Shown here one piece after another: positions 1 to 8,810 of a DNA stretch of 16,939 bases. Source of the DNA: Actinomycetota bacterium (GTDB lineage: Bacteria; Actinomycetota; UBA4738; HRBIN12); NCBI GenBank assembly GCA_005883885.1, contig VAYF01000126.1:1-16939 (forward strand), given 5' to 3'. Each line of letters begins with the position of its first letter. Positions within the stretch are counted from its first letter, which is position 1. The position numbers and the translations under genes were made by a program. The notes beneath the pieces were generated by a model, which was not told the DNA's origin, did not search any database, and saw nothing but the letters and a program-made list of their open reading frames with translations.

Positions 1-495
1 AAGATCGAACCGGTGGACGGTGATGCCCCGGGGCTCGAGGAGCGACGCCAGCTGTTCGGCCCCGGCGGCGTTCGTCCGATAGCCGACCCCCACCAACAGC
101 GTGACGTCGTCCAGGAAGACGAGATCACCACCCTCCGCCGTTGCGGGAGGCTCCAGCGCGGCCAGCACGGGCACGCCCGAAGCTTCCAGGTCCCGCGCCA
201 CGGCCCGCGGCTCCGAGCGTCGCTTCACCTTTCCGGGCCGAAGCATGATCGCTCCGTCGTCAAGGACGAGCACCGGATCGTAGGCGTAGATCGCGTCCGG
301 GTCGCCGGGGACCGGGGTGGCGCCGGTGATGACCTCGGCGCCGGCGTCGGCCAGTTGCTCGCGGAAGGCCAGGTGTTCGCGTCCGATCGAGCGTGGGTCG
401 GGAGCATGATGCCAGCCGAAGGCCTCCCATGATGCGAGGCTGCGTGTATCGGGCGGGCGAACGTAGACGCGACGCAGGACCCCGTACCCGTTCAT
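1..495 (-). CDS. DDAH/amidinotransferase-family protein, N-terminal 165 residues (runs off left edge)
   Basis: This is the start of a guanidino-group-modifying enzyme of the dimethylarginine dimethylaminohydrolase / arginine deiminase superfamily. Family members hydrolyse methylated arginines or related guanidines to citrulline-type products in the cytoplasm. I translated it from the reverse complement: it opens MNGYGVLRRVYVRPP, has a YAYDPVLVLDDGAIMLRPG segment that matches the family's conserved Asp region, and contains EGGD at residues 121-124 followed by VGVGYRTN. The Glu of EGGD is an active-site residue in known DDAHs. About 100 C-terminal residues, including the expected catalytic Cys, lie beyond the window, so activity cannot be judged. 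The ATG at 495 is chosen because an in-frame TAA, the stop codon of the upstream gene, lies only 30 nt before it and no other start codon intervenes. No strong Shine-Dalgarno site is visible. It probably shares a transcript with the receiver-like gene upstream. The exact substrate is not determinable. Confidence 0.85.
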   Translation of the reverse strand, partial: MNGYGVLRRVYVRPPDTRSLASWEAFGWHHAPDPRSIGREHLAFREQLADAGAEVITGATPVPGDPDAIYAYDPVLVLDDGAIMLRPGKVKRRSEPRAVARDLEASGVPVLAALEPPATAEGGDLVFLDDVTLLVGVGYRTNAAGAEQLASLLEPRGITVHRFDL

Positions 496-525
496 CGGAT
501 GATGCGAGATCGCAGAGCCCGCACC

Positions 526-1806
526 TTAGCGCTTGTGCCGGTGGCTCTGACCGTTCTGGCTCGCGTGCGCCGCGCTGTTGCCACGCTGCGATGCGTGATC
601 GTGCGCGGCGGCGCTGTTCCCGCGGGTGCCCCCCTGGTTGGATCCCGCATCGTGCGACCCGATCTGACCGGGAGGCCCTCCGAACGGGTTATGCAGGGCC
701 GAGCGGCCCGGCATCGGTGAGCCCCCGCCGCCCCCCCCGCCAGGGCCTCCGCCACCGCCGGTCCCGCCACCGCCGGTCCCGCCACCGCCGGGGCTGCTAC
801 CACCGCCCGCGTGCGATCCGCCGTTCCCTGGCGCGACCGGACCGCTCGGTGGGATGGGGATCACGCCGGCCGTCCGGGTGAAGATGCCGGCCTGACCGAC
901 GCCCCCGGCGAGCGGCGCGCCGGGCGCCGGGACGACGGCGGCACGTGGTTCCTGGACGAAGCCGGCAGCCGAGAGGATCCCCTGATGCCCTCCGTTTCCT
1001 CCGAGCGTGAGCGCGATCACGACCGCGCTCGCGGCGACCGCACCACCGAGGGCGATCACGCCCAAACGGCGGTTCCAGTCGCCTTCGCCGGCAGGCGCGA
1101 GCTGGGCGGTGGCTCCCTCACGGCTCGTGATCGGCCCCGCCACGCTCTCGCCCATCGTGCTCGCCCAGGCGGCGGGGGGCATGCTCAGCGCCGAGAGCGG
1201 TAGGACCGGCGCGAGGTCCCCGTCCGCCAGGTCGCCCGCCGGTTGCCCGGCGGTTCCGACGGGGTCAGACGGTGAGGCGCCCGCGTCGACGGATCCCGGG
1301 TCCCCGACCGGGTGCAGATGCTGTCCGCGGCGCTGGAGCTCGGTCACGCTGGGATGCTTCGCCGGGGGAGCGTCGCGCACCTCGAACTCCTCGCGGATGT
1401 CTGCGGGGTCCTTCCTCACCCTGTCGGTCCAGTCGGACGTGATCACGCTCTCCCGCGGCGCCGCCATCGTGCCGACCGCCCTCGCGACCGTCGGACCCAA
1501 GGAGCGCAGGACGTCGCCCGGATCGACCCGGGCGTAGCCGCCGATGGGGACCACGGCGCCGGGCCAGACGAGGATCACCTTGGCCCCCGGCGAAACGTCG
1601 TGCGTCATCTGGACGGCGGTCGCGCCGATCCCATCGTCCAACACGACGACGTCGGGCCGATGGAGGGCGAGGACGCGCGCGAGCTCGGCCGCGCTCGAGG
1701 CCTGAGCCACGACGTCGTAGCCCTCGGATTCCAGCACGAAACGCAAGAACCCCATGCGTGCGGATCGTCCTTCGCCTACGACGATCCGGACCCGGTGTCG
1801 GCTCAT
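526..1806 (-). CDS. Receiver-like domain / single transmembrane helix / Gly-rich tail protein (426 aa)
   Basis: Residues 1-115 look like a response-regulator receiver domain: beta-strand RIVVGEG, a helix, YDVVAQASS, then PDVVVLDDG with D57 in the phospho-acceptor position. The usual N-terminal acidic pair is reduced to one Glu (E12), and no clear conserved Lys follows the VILVWP strand, so phosphorylation may be lost or altered. Residues 115-245 form a Pro/Ser/Gly-rich linker. A hydrophobic stretch of about 23 residues at 248-270, preceded by WNRR, is a good transmembrane helix. Residues 271-426 are low complexity, with long Gly runs, TGGGG repeats and a His/Asn/Ser-rich end. No DNA-binding or enzymatic output domain is visible. 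The start is the ATG at 1806, which directly follows a G-rich stretch (G7 then AG) that can serve as a ribosome-binding site. It is probably cotranscribed with the DDAH-family gene 30 nt downstream. Function is unknown; membrane-linked signalling or surface anchoring is inference. Confidence 0.8.
   Translation of the reverse strand: MSRHRVRIVVGEGRSARMGFLRFVLESEGYDVVAQASSAAELARVLALHRPDVVVLDDGIGATAVQMTHDVSPGAKVILVWPGAVVPIGGYARVDPGDVLRSLGPTVARAVGTMAAPRESVITSDWTDRVRKDPADIREEFEVRDAPPAKHPSVTELQRRGQHLHPVGDPGSVDAGASPSDPVGTAGQPAGDLADGDLAPVLPLSALSMPPAAWASTMGESVAGPITSREGATAQLAPAGEGDWNRRLGVIALGGAVAASAVVIALTLGGNGGHQGILSAAGFVQEPRAAVVPAPGAPLAGGVGQAGIFTRTAGVIPIPPSGPVAPGNGGSHAGGGSSPGGGGTGGGGTGGGGGPGGGGGGGSPMPGRSALHNPFGGPPGQIGSHDAGSNQGGTRGNSAAAHDHASQRGNSAAHASQNGQSHRHKR
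736..795. repeat. GC-rich tandem repeat (15-nt unit) coding for Gly/Thr repeats, next to a C8 run
   Basis: The 15-nt unit gccaccgccggtccc occurs at 751-765 and 766-780, and a partial third copy covers 781-790. On the coding (minus) strand it encodes repeated TGGGG. A run of eight C (731-738) lies just beside it. The repeat is inside the Gly-rich tail of the receiver-like membrane protein. Length changes in 15-nt steps would keep the frame, whereas changes in the C8 run would not. Confidence 0.8.
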
Positions 1807-1829
1807 CTCCCCCCCAAGGAGCGCTATCC

Positions 1830-1871
1830 GGCCCGGGGATCACCCCGAACGTGGGTAGCGTACCCCGGGCC
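1830..1871. promoter_or_regulatory. Inverted repeat with an inner palindrome in the divergent intergenic region
   Basis: The arms GGCCCGGGG (1830-1838) and CCCCGGGCC (1863-1871) are perfect 9-nt complements separated by 24 nt. Overlapping the right arm is a shorter perfect palindrome, GGGTA-GCG-TACCC (1853-1865). Its centre contains TACGCT when read on the minus strand (1862-1857), which fits a TANNNT -10 element about 50 nt before the ATG at 1806. This may be an operator over a promoter, or a leader hairpin. The -35 is not recognisable and regulation is inference. The rest of 1807-2022 holds no gene and no known riboswitch that I could recognise. Confidence 0.4.
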
Positions 1872-2022
1872 AAGGGTCCCAACCACGTCCGGATGGCTGC
1901 GACCGACCGACCCGAAGGAGCGACCGTCGTAGGTCGATGGACTCGCCACCCAGGTGACTGTGGAGAGGCTCACGAGGACGGGCGATCGCAGGCTGCGCCG
2001 CGAGGGGTGGGACACTGCACGT

Positions 2023-3900
2023 ATGGATGCCGCTGCCTTCCGATCCCTCCTGGCCGAGGGGCCGCTCCTCGCGGACGGCGGCATGGGCACGTCGCTGATC
2101 GCCCGCGGGATCCCCGTCGACGCGTGCATGGAGGAGTTGAACGTGCGGGCGCCGACGCGCGTGGCGGAGATCCACGCGTCGTTCGTCGGCGCCGGTGCCC
2201 GCCTCGTCCTCACGAACACGTTCGGTGCGAACCGATACCGCCTGGAGCGACACGGGCTCGCCGACCGGTTCGCCGAGCTGTGCGGCGCCGGCGTCGCGCT
2301 CGCGCGCGACGCCGGCGCCCCGATCGTCGCGGGTTCGATGGGCCCATTGGGCATCCGCCTCCAGCCGTACGGACGGGTGCATCCGGAGGATGCGTTCGCC
2401 GCGTACCGCGAACAGGCCGCCGCCCTCGCGGACGCGGGCGTCGACCTGCTCGTGGTCGAGACCCAGAGCGACCTGCGGGAGCTCGAGCAGGGCGTGCTCG
2501 CCGCGCGCGACGTCGCGCCGGACGTCGCGCTCATCGCGAGCGCGACGTTCACCCGCGACGATCGGACCCTCTTGGGGTCGCCGCCCGATGAGGTCGCGCA
2601 GGCGGTGGTCGCCCTCGGCGTCGACGCGCTCGGCGTGAACTGCGGCGAGGGCCCCGCCCAGGTCCTGCGGATCGTGCGGGCGATGCGGCGCACCGCCGCC
2701 GGCGCCGGCGTGCCGATCGTCGCCCGGCCAAACGCCGGAGGGCCTGCGGAGGTCGGTGGACGCTTCGTGTATCCGGCGACGCCGGAGTACTTCGGGGAGA
2801 TCGCACAGGCGTTGTTGGACGACGGCGTCGCGGTCGTCGGCGGTTGCTGCGGCACGGGGCCCGCGCACACGACCGCGATCGGCACCGCGCTGCGCGATCG
2901 TGCGCCGCACGCCCGGATCGAGTTCCCCGAGGCGGACCACGGCGAGCGGATCCTCGACGTCGTGACGGTCGCGCCGCCGACGAAGCTGGAGGCCAAGCTC
3001 GCGACCGGTCACTTCGTCGTGACGGTCGAGATGGAACCGCCTCGGTCGTTCAATGCCGCTCGGCTGGTCGCCGCGGCGGAGACGCTCCGCGACGCCGGCG
3101 CCGACGCGATCGACGTCGCGGACTCGCCCATGGCCAAGATGCGGATGAGCGCCTGGGCGGCCTGCCGCCTGATCCACGAGCAGGCGGAGATCGAAACGGT
3201 CCTGCATTTCCCGACCCGGGGCCGGAACCTCCTACGGCTGCAGGGCGATCTCCTGGGTGCGTACGCGCTGGGCATCCGGAACCTCTTCGTGTGCGTCGGG
3301 GACCCCGTGACGATCGGCGAGTACCCGCACGGGTCGAACAACGTCGACGTCACCGCGACCGGGCTGCTCTCCATGATCACGCACGCCTTCAACGCCGGCG
3401 TGGATCGGTCGGGGACCTCGATCGGCGCGCCGACGTCGTTCTTCGCCGGTGCCGCGGTCGCCCCGAGCGCACCCGACCTGGAACGGGAGGCCCGCCTGCT
3501 GGCGCGGAAGGCCGAGGCGGGTGCGCGCTTCGTCCTCACACAGCCGTTCTATTCGATCGACCCGCTGCTCGCGCTCCGGGAGACCTACGAGAAGATCGCC
3601 GGCGAGCCCCTCACGGTTCCCGTGGTCGCCGGGGTGCTCCCCCTCATGACGAGCCGGCACGCCGAGTTCCTCCATAACGAGGTCCCCGGGATCGAGATCC
3701 CGGAGGCCGCCCGCGACCGGATGCGATCGGCGGGCGATGACGACGAGAAGGCGTGGGGGGAAGGCGCGGCGATGGCCGTCGAACTGATCGCGGCGCTCCG
3801 GGAGGAGGAGGTGGCCGGGATCTACCTGATGCCGCAGTTCGGCCGGTACGACCGGGCCGCGGAGGTGGTCGAGGCCGCCCGCGGAGCGGCTACGATGTGA
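2023..3900 (+). CDS. Bifunctional homocysteine S-methyltransferase / 5,10-methylenetetrahydrofolate reductase (625 aa)
   Basis: This cytoplasmic fusion enzyme links methionine synthesis to folate one-carbon metabolism. Residues 1 to about 300 are a homocysteine-binding, zinc-dependent methyltransferase domain: LLADGGMGTSL at the start, TNTFGANRYRL, AGSMGPLG, and the three zinc cysteines C207 (GVNCGEGP) and C275-C276 (GGCCGTGP). Residues from about 325 to 625 are a MetF-type flavin reductase. That domain starts VTVEMEPPRS, with E336 equivalent to the catalytic Glu of MetF, and continues with FVCVGDP and LTQPFYSID. Length and domain order match Bacillus YitJ (about 612 aa). The frame is open from 1954, but the ATG at 2023 is preferred because homology starts there; a GAGGGG about 15 nt upstream is a weak ribosome-binding site. 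The methyl donor (S-methylmethionine, betaine or other) cannot be read from sequence. It is followed directly by the glutamate dehydrogenase gene on the same strand. Confidence 0.97.
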   Translation: MDAAAFRSLLAEGPLLADGGMGTSLIARGIPVDACMEELNVRAPTRVAEIHASFVGAGARLVLTNTFGANRYRLERHGLADRFAELCGAGVALARDAGAPIVAGSMGPLGIRLQPYGRVHPEDAFAAYREQAAALADAGVDLLVVETQSDLRELEQGVLAARDVAPDVALIASATFTRDDRTLLGSPPDEVAQAVVALGVDALGVNCGEGPAQVLRIVRAMRRTAAGAGVPIVARPNAGGPAEVGGRFVYPATPEYFGEIAQALLDDGVAVVGGCCGTGPAHTTAIGTALRDRAPHARIEFPEADHGERILDVVTVAPPTKLEAKLATGHFVVTVEMEPPRSFNAARLVAAAETLRDAGADAIDVADSPMAKMRMSAWAACRLIHEQAEIETVLHFPTRGRNLLRLQGDLLGAYALGIRNLFVCVGDPVTIGEYPHGSNNVDVTATGLLSMITHAFNAGVDRSGTSIGAPTSFFAGAAVAPSAPDLEREARLLARKAEAGARFVLTQPFYSIDPLLALRETYEKIAGEPLTVPVVAGVLPLMTSRHAEFLHNEVPGIEIPEAARDRMRSAGDDDEKAWGEGAAMAVELIAALREEEVAGIYLMPQFGRYDRAAEVVEAARGAATM

Positions 3901-3953
3901 GCTCCGAGCGTTCCGGCCGAGTCGATCCACCGCTGCGGGACCCCATACACGCC

Positions 3954-6900
3954 GTGTCCGAAACCGCCGAGCAGACGCACGCGCTGCACCCCGTCCTCGA
4001 CGCGCTGTTCGCTCGCATCCAGGCCGAGGCTTCCACCGATCGGCGGGACGCCCTCACCGCGTTCGCGAGGGCGTTCCTGCGGCGGCTCTCCGATGAGGAG
4101 CTTGAGCACCATGGGGCCGACCTCCTGTTCTCGATGGTCTCCTCGGCGTTCGCCTTCGCTGACCAGCGCGGGAACGAGCCGGCGGCGGTCCGCGTGTTCG
4201 TGCCCACGGACGCCGATGAGGGGTACGGGTCGGTTGGCACGATCGTCGAGACGAACACGGACGACTCGCCGTTCCTGGTGGATTCCGTGAGCGAGGAACT
4301 CGCGGCGCGCGAGCTCCGGGTCCGGGTCTTGGTCCACCCGGTGGTCGGAACCGTTCGCGACGAGCGCGGTCGGATCGAGCGGGTGTTGTCGGGCCGGGAC
4401 GCATCGCACCGCGAGTCCGTGATGCACTACGAGCTCGAACGCCGCCTCGGCGCGACCGAGCGCGCCGATCTGGAACGGAAGATCGCCGAGATCCTGCACG
4501 ACGTGCACCTCGTGGTTCGCGACTTCGAACCGATGCAGGAGCGCACCCGGCACATGATGGACCTCGCTCGAGCCGCCGCCGGCCGCTACACCCCCGAGGA
4601 GGTGAGCGGCACCGTCGACTTCCTGGACTGGCTGCTCCAGCTCAACTTCGTCCTGCTGGGCTATCGCGAGTACGACCTGCTCGACCTCCCCGAAGGGCGA
4701 GCGATCCGGGCGACCGAGGGTTCCGGGCTCGGGATCCTGTCCGACGTCTCGAGGAGCACGTTCGCGGGCCTCACCGCGCTCGACAGCCTTCCCTCGTACA
4801 TCCGTCAGCGGATCGAGGACGGGGATCTGCTCGTGATCTCGAAGACGAAGGCCTACTCGACCGTCCATCGCCGAGCCCGGATGGACTACGTGGGGGTGCG
4901 CAAGGTCTCGCCCGACGGACGGATCACCGGCGAGGCGCGGCTGATCGGCCTGTTCACGTCGAAGGCGTACATGGAGCCTGCCACCAAGACCCCCCTGCTG
5001 CACCACAAGCTCGAGCAGATCCTGGCGGCCGAGGATCTGATCCCGGGGTCGCACGACTACAAGACGGTCGTCGAGCTCTTCGGGACCTTCCCGAAGGACG
5101 AGCTGTTCCAGGGATCGGCCGAAGAGCTCCGAACGCTCGTCGTCGGTCTGTTGCAGTTCGAGGAGCAGGCCGGGATCCGGGTCCTGATCCGGAAGGACCT
5201 CTTCGGTCGCCAGGTGTCGATCGTCGTCGCGCTACCGCGTGAGCGGTTCACCGCGAGGCTCCGCAAACGCCTGCAGGCCATGTTCATGGAGCGCTTCCAC
5301 GGCGTCACCGTGGACTACCACCTCTCCCTGGGGGAGACCGAGTCCGCCAAGATCTTCTTCACCGTGCACGTCGAGGCGGGCGAGCAGATCCCCGAGATCC
5401 CGCACGAGGAACTGGAAGCGGAGGTCGAACGGCTCGCGCGGACCTGGGACGACGACCTCGCCGACGCGCTGGCCGCGCGGCTCGGCGAGCAGCGTGGCCG
5501 CGCACTCGCCGCGACCTACGCACCACGTTTCCCCGATAACTACAAGACCTCCGACACCGACTGGGCGCTGGCCGTCGACGACGTGCTGAACGTGGAAGAG
5601 CTGGCCTCGTCGCCGGACGGCTTCGTGGTCGGGATCGGCAACGAGTCGTCGGGCGAGCGCCTCACGCGGGTGCGCCTCTACAAGACCGGAGGCAAGGTCG
5701 ACCTTTCGGCATTCATGCCGTTGCTCGAGTCGCTCGGTCTCCGGGTCGTCGAGGAGATCCCGGTCCACCTGGAAGGCGAAGGCCGGGTCTTCGTCCACGA
5801 CTTCGGCGTCCTGGACGCCCGTGGCGCGGTGCTCGACCTCGAGGGCGCTGCCGAGGCGGTCCGCGACGCGATCGGCGCGATGTGGCGCGGCGAGGCGGAG
5901 GTGGATTCCCTCAACCGCTTGGTGATCGTGGGCGGTCTGACCTGGAGGCAGATCCACGTCCTCCGCGCGTACCGCACGTATCGGATGCGGGTCTCCGCGC
6001 GATTCACGGAGGAGTACCGCAACGATGCGATGGCCGCCTACCCGCAGATCGCCGCGCGGCTCGTCGACCTGTTCGAGGCGAAGTTCGATCCGGTTCGCGA
6101 CGCTCCCGGAGAGGAGGCGGCGGCGATCAGGGACCAGGTCGTGCAGGATCTGCAAGGGGTCGCGTCGCTCGACCAGGACCTGATCCTGCGCTCGCTCCTC
6201 GGCACGATCGAGGCCACCGTGCGCACGAACGCCTACCGGCCGGACCGGCTCGCCCTCGCCATCAAGCTGCGGTCGGCGGACGTTCCCGAGATGCCGAAGC
6301 CGTTCCCCCTGTTCGAGGTCTTCGTGTATTCGCCGGCGATGGAGGCGATCCATCTGCGGGCCGGCATGGTCGCGCGCGGTGGCATCCGGTGGTCCGACCG
6401 GAAGGAGGACTACCGGACCGAGGTCCTCGGCCTGATGAAGGCCCAGAAGGTCAAGAACGCGATCATCGTGCCGGACGGATCCAAGGGCGGCTTCATCCTG
6501 AAACGCCGGCCCGGCACACCGGACGAGCTCAAGGCGGAGGTGCTCGCCCAGTACGTGACGTTCATGCACGGGCTCCTGGATCTCACGGACAACTACGTCC
6601 AGGGAGCGGTCGTGCATCCATCGGGTGTCCGCGCGCTCGACGGGCCCGACACGTACCTCGTGGTGGCCGCGGACAAGGGGACGGCGACGTTCTCGGATAC
6701 GGCGAACGCGGTGAGCGAGCGGTACGGGTTCTGGCTCGGGGACGCGTTCGCCAGCGGCGGTTCCGCGGGATTCGATCACAAGGCGCTCGGCATCACCGCC
6801 CGCGGCGCGTGGGAATCGGTCAAGCGGCACTTCCGGCAGCTGGGGGTCGACGTCCTGCGCGATCCGTTCACGGCGGTCGGGATCGGCGACATGTCCGGCG

Positions 6901-8765
6901 ACGTCTTCGGCAACGGCATGCTCTACACGGACGCGATCGAGCTGGTCGCGGCGTTCGACCACCGGCACGTCTTCCTCGACCCGAACCCCGACCCGGCCAC
7001 CTCGTTCGCGGAACGCAAGCGGCTGTTCCAGCTGCCCGGCTCGTCGTGGAACGACTACGACCGATCGCTGCTCTCGGAGGGCGGGAACGTGGTGGATCGA
7101 GCGGCGAAGAGCGTGACGCCCTCGCCCGAGGTCCGAGCGGTCCTCGGGATCCCGCCGGAGGTGCCCGTCGGCATGACCCCGGCCGAGCTGATCCGGTGGA
7201 TCCTGAAGGCTCCCGTCGATCTGCTCTGGAACGGCGGGATCGGGACCTACGTGAAGTCGTCGGAGGAGACCCACGAGGACGCCGGCGACCGGATGAACGA
7301 CGGTCTGCGGGTCGATGGGCGGGATCTTCGCACGAGGGTCGTCGGCGAGGGAGGGAACCTCGGGTTCACGCAACGCGGACGGATCGAGTACGCCAGGTCG
7401 GGCGGGCGCATCAACACCGATTTCATCGACAACTCCGCGGGCGTCGACACCTCCGACCACGAAGTGAACTGGAAGATCCTGCTGGGGCTCGCGATCGCGC
7501 GAGGCGAGCTCACGCTCGAGGGAAGGAACCGGGTGCTCGAGGCGTGTGCCCCCGACGTCGTCGCGCACGTGCTCTACGACAACTTCCTCCAAGCGCAGAT
7601 CCTCTCGCAGGAGGAGGAGCAATCCTCCCAACGGATCGAGGCCTACGAGGACCTGATGCAACAGCTCGAGGCCGAGGGTGAGCTGGAACGGGCCGTCGAG
7701 TTCCTGCCGACGACCGACGAGATGACGGAGCGCCGCACGAACGCGGCAGGCATGACGCGCCCGGAGCTGTCGGTCCTGCTCGCGTACGCGAAGCGCTCCG
7801 TGTTCCGGGCGCTCCTGCAGAGCGAGCTGCCGGACACCGACTACCTCGTTGCGGATCTGGCTCGGTACTTCCCGCCCGCGATCGTCGAGGGGTTCGGCCA
7901 CCTCCTCGCGGAGCACCCGCTGAAGCGGGAGATCATCGCCACGATGGCCTCCAACGACGTCGTGAACTCGCAAGGCATCACGTTCGTCTCGCGGATGGTC
8001 GCCGAGATCGGCGCGCATCCCGCCGATGTCGTCCGGGCGTTCCGGATCGCGCGCGACGTGACCGGAGCCGTCGCCCGCTGGGAAGAGATCGAGAAGCTGG
8101 ACGGCGTCGTCGACCCCGTCGTGCAGAACGATCTCCTGTCCGGCGTGGACTGGCTGGTCGAGATGACCTCGCGGTGGTACCTCGTCCAGGCCGCGGGCCA
8201 GCGGCTGTCCGATGCGGTGGACGCGTCGCGCGATTCGTTCGCCGAGCTCGCGTCACAGATCGACCAGATCGGTCCGGAGGCGTGGCGCAAGGAGCACGAG
8301 CAGATCGCGGAGCGCTTGATCGCGGAGGGTGTTCCCGCACCGCTCGCCCGTCGCACCGCGTTCCAGGGCGAGTTGGTCCACGCACCGGATATCATCGCCG
8401 TCTCCCACGCCACGGGTCGGGCCCCGCTGGAGGTCGCGCGCGGGTTCTTCGTCTTGGGAGAGCGACTGCAACTCGACTGGCTCGAGAACCGGCTGGAAGC
8501 GCTGCCGGCGGGGACCCGGTGGCAGCGCTGGGCACGACAGTCCATGGAGGACGACCTGTTCTCGCTGCGACGCTCGCTCTGTGAACGGGCACTCGAGCTG
8601 GCCGGCGGAGCGCCGATCGACGAGGCGATCGACGGCTTCCTCGCGTCCCGCGAGGAAGCCGTCGCCCGCCTCCAACGGTTCCTTCGATCCCTCGGGATCG
8701 AGGGCGTCACCGACCTCTCCCAGCTCACCGTCGCGCTCCGGCAGATCCGCGCCCTGGTCGGCTGA
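3954..8765 (+). CDS. gdh: Large NAD-specific glutamate dehydrogenase (about 1,603 aa)
   Basis: This is the bacterial large-subunit NAD-glutamate dehydrogenase (the GDH-1600/180 family). It oxidatively deaminates glutamate to 2-oxoglutarate and ammonia, mainly for catabolism, in the cytoplasm. The first 600-700 residues are the regulatory N-terminal part (ACT-like and helical segments, starting around TNTDDSPFLVDSVSEEL). The catalytic domain carries the family signatures GGIRWSDRKEDYRTE (from residue 809), QKVKNAIIVPDGSKGGF (K844), ADKGTATFSDTAN (D907) and GIGDMSGDVFGNGML. The C-terminal 400 residues are helical. The length is typical; mycobacterial Gdh is about 1,624 aa. The GTG start at 3954 is preferred because codons before it are atypical, including a rare ATA. 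An alternative GTG at 3897 overlaps the upstream TGA by 3 nt and has a GGAG 10 nt before it, adding 19 residues. Either way it is likely cotranscribed with the upstream methyltransferase/reductase gene. No frame break was noticed. Confidence 0.97.
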   Translation: MSETAEQTHALHPVLDALFARIQAEASTDRRDALTAFARAFLRRLSDEELEHHGADLLFSMVSSAFAFADQRGNEPAAVRVFVPTDADEGYGSVGTIVETNTDDSPFLVDSVSEELAARELRVRVLVHPVVGTVRDERGRIERVLSGRDASHRESVMHYELERRLGATERADLERKIAEILHDVHLVVRDFEPMQERTRHMMDLARAAAGRYTPEEVSGTVDFLDWLLQLNFVLLGYREYDLLDLPEGRAIRATEGSGLGILSDVSRSTFAGLTALDSLPSYIRQRIEDGDLLVISKTKAYSTVHRRARMDYVGVRKVSPDGRITGEARLIGLFTSKAYMEPATKTPLLHHKLEQILAAEDLIPGSHDYKTVVELFGTFPKDELFQGSAEELRTLVVGLLQFEEQAGIRVLIRKDLFGRQVSIVVALPRERFTARLRKRLQAMFMERFHGVTVDYHLSLGETESAKIFFTVHVEAGEQIPEIPHEELEAEVERLARTWDDDLADALAARLGEQRGRALAATYAPRFPDNYKTSDTDWALAVDDVLNVEELASSPDGFVVGIGNESSGERLTRVRLYKTGGKVDLSAFMPLLESLGLRVVEEIPVHLEGEGRVFVHDFGVLDARGAVLDLEGAAEAVRDAIGAMWRGEAEVDSLNRLVIVGGLTWRQIHVLRAYRTYRMRVSARFTEEYRNDAMAAYPQIAARLVDLFEAKFDPVRDAPGEEAAAIRDQVVQDLQGVASLDQDLILRSLLGTIEATVRTNAYRPDRLALAIKLRSADVPEMPKPFPLFEVFVYSPAMEAIHLRAGMVARGGIRWSDRKEDYRTEVLGLMKAQKVKNAIIVPDGSKGGFILKRRPGTPDELKAEVLAQYVTFMHGLLDLTDNYVQGAVVHPSGVRALDGPDTYLVVAADKGTATFSDTANAVSERYGFWLGDAFASGGSAGFDHKALGITARGAWESVKRHFRQLGVDVLRDPFTAVGIGDMSGDVFGNGMLYTDAIELVAAFDHRHVFLDPNPDPATSFAERKRLFQLPGSSWNDYDRSLLSEGGNVVDRAAKSVTPSPEVRAVLGIPPEVPVGMTPAELIRWILKAPVDLLWNGGIGTYVKSSEETHEDAGDRMNDGLRVDGRDLRTRVVGEGGNLGFTQRGRIEYARSGGRINTDFIDNSAGVDTSDHEVNWKILLGLAIARGELTLEGRNRVLEACAPDVVAHVLYDNFLQAQILSQEEEQSSQRIEAYEDLMQQLEAEGELERAVEFLPTTDEMTERRTNAAGMTRPELSVLLAYAKRSVFRALLQSELPDTDYLVADLARYFPPAIVEGFGHLLAEHPLKREIIATMASNDVVNSQGITFVSRMVAEIGAHPADVVRAFRIARDVTGAVARWEEIEKLDGVVDPVVQNDLLSGVDWLVEMTSRWYLVQAAGQRLSDAVDASRDSFAELASQIDQIGPEAWRKEHEQIAERLIAEGVPAPLARRTAFQGELVHAPDIIAVSHATGRAPLEVARGFFVLGERLQLDWLENRLEALPAGTRWQRWARQSMEDDLFSLRRSLCERALELAGGAPIDEAIDGFLASREEAVARLQRFLRSLGIEGVTDLSQLTVALRQIRALVG

Positions 8766-8810
8766 GCCGATCGGGGCTGCGGGAGCGGGACGTGTCGACC
8801 GTCGAGCGCG

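Noticed and set aside
1807..2022. SAM, SAH or cobalamin riboswitch before the methionine/folate gene
   Set aside because: I searched by eye for the conserved cores of SAM-I/IV and SAH switches and found none. Only the inverted repeat described above stands out.
1840..3207. 455- and 390-residue minus-strand frames opposite the methyltransferase/MTHFR gene
   Set aside because: Antisense shadows; the plus-strand frame has all zinc cysteines and the MTHFR motifs.
5232..8018. 928-residue open frame on the minus strand opposite glutamate dehydrogenase
   Set aside because: It is antisense to a clearly homologous gene, rich in Arg/His/Asp/Val, shows no recognisable domain, and arises from the strong G/C preference at third codon positions.
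8766..8810. Intrinsic terminator between the convergent dehydrogenase and MBL genes
   Set aside because: Only a 4-bp AGCC/GGCT stem without a T-run is visible.
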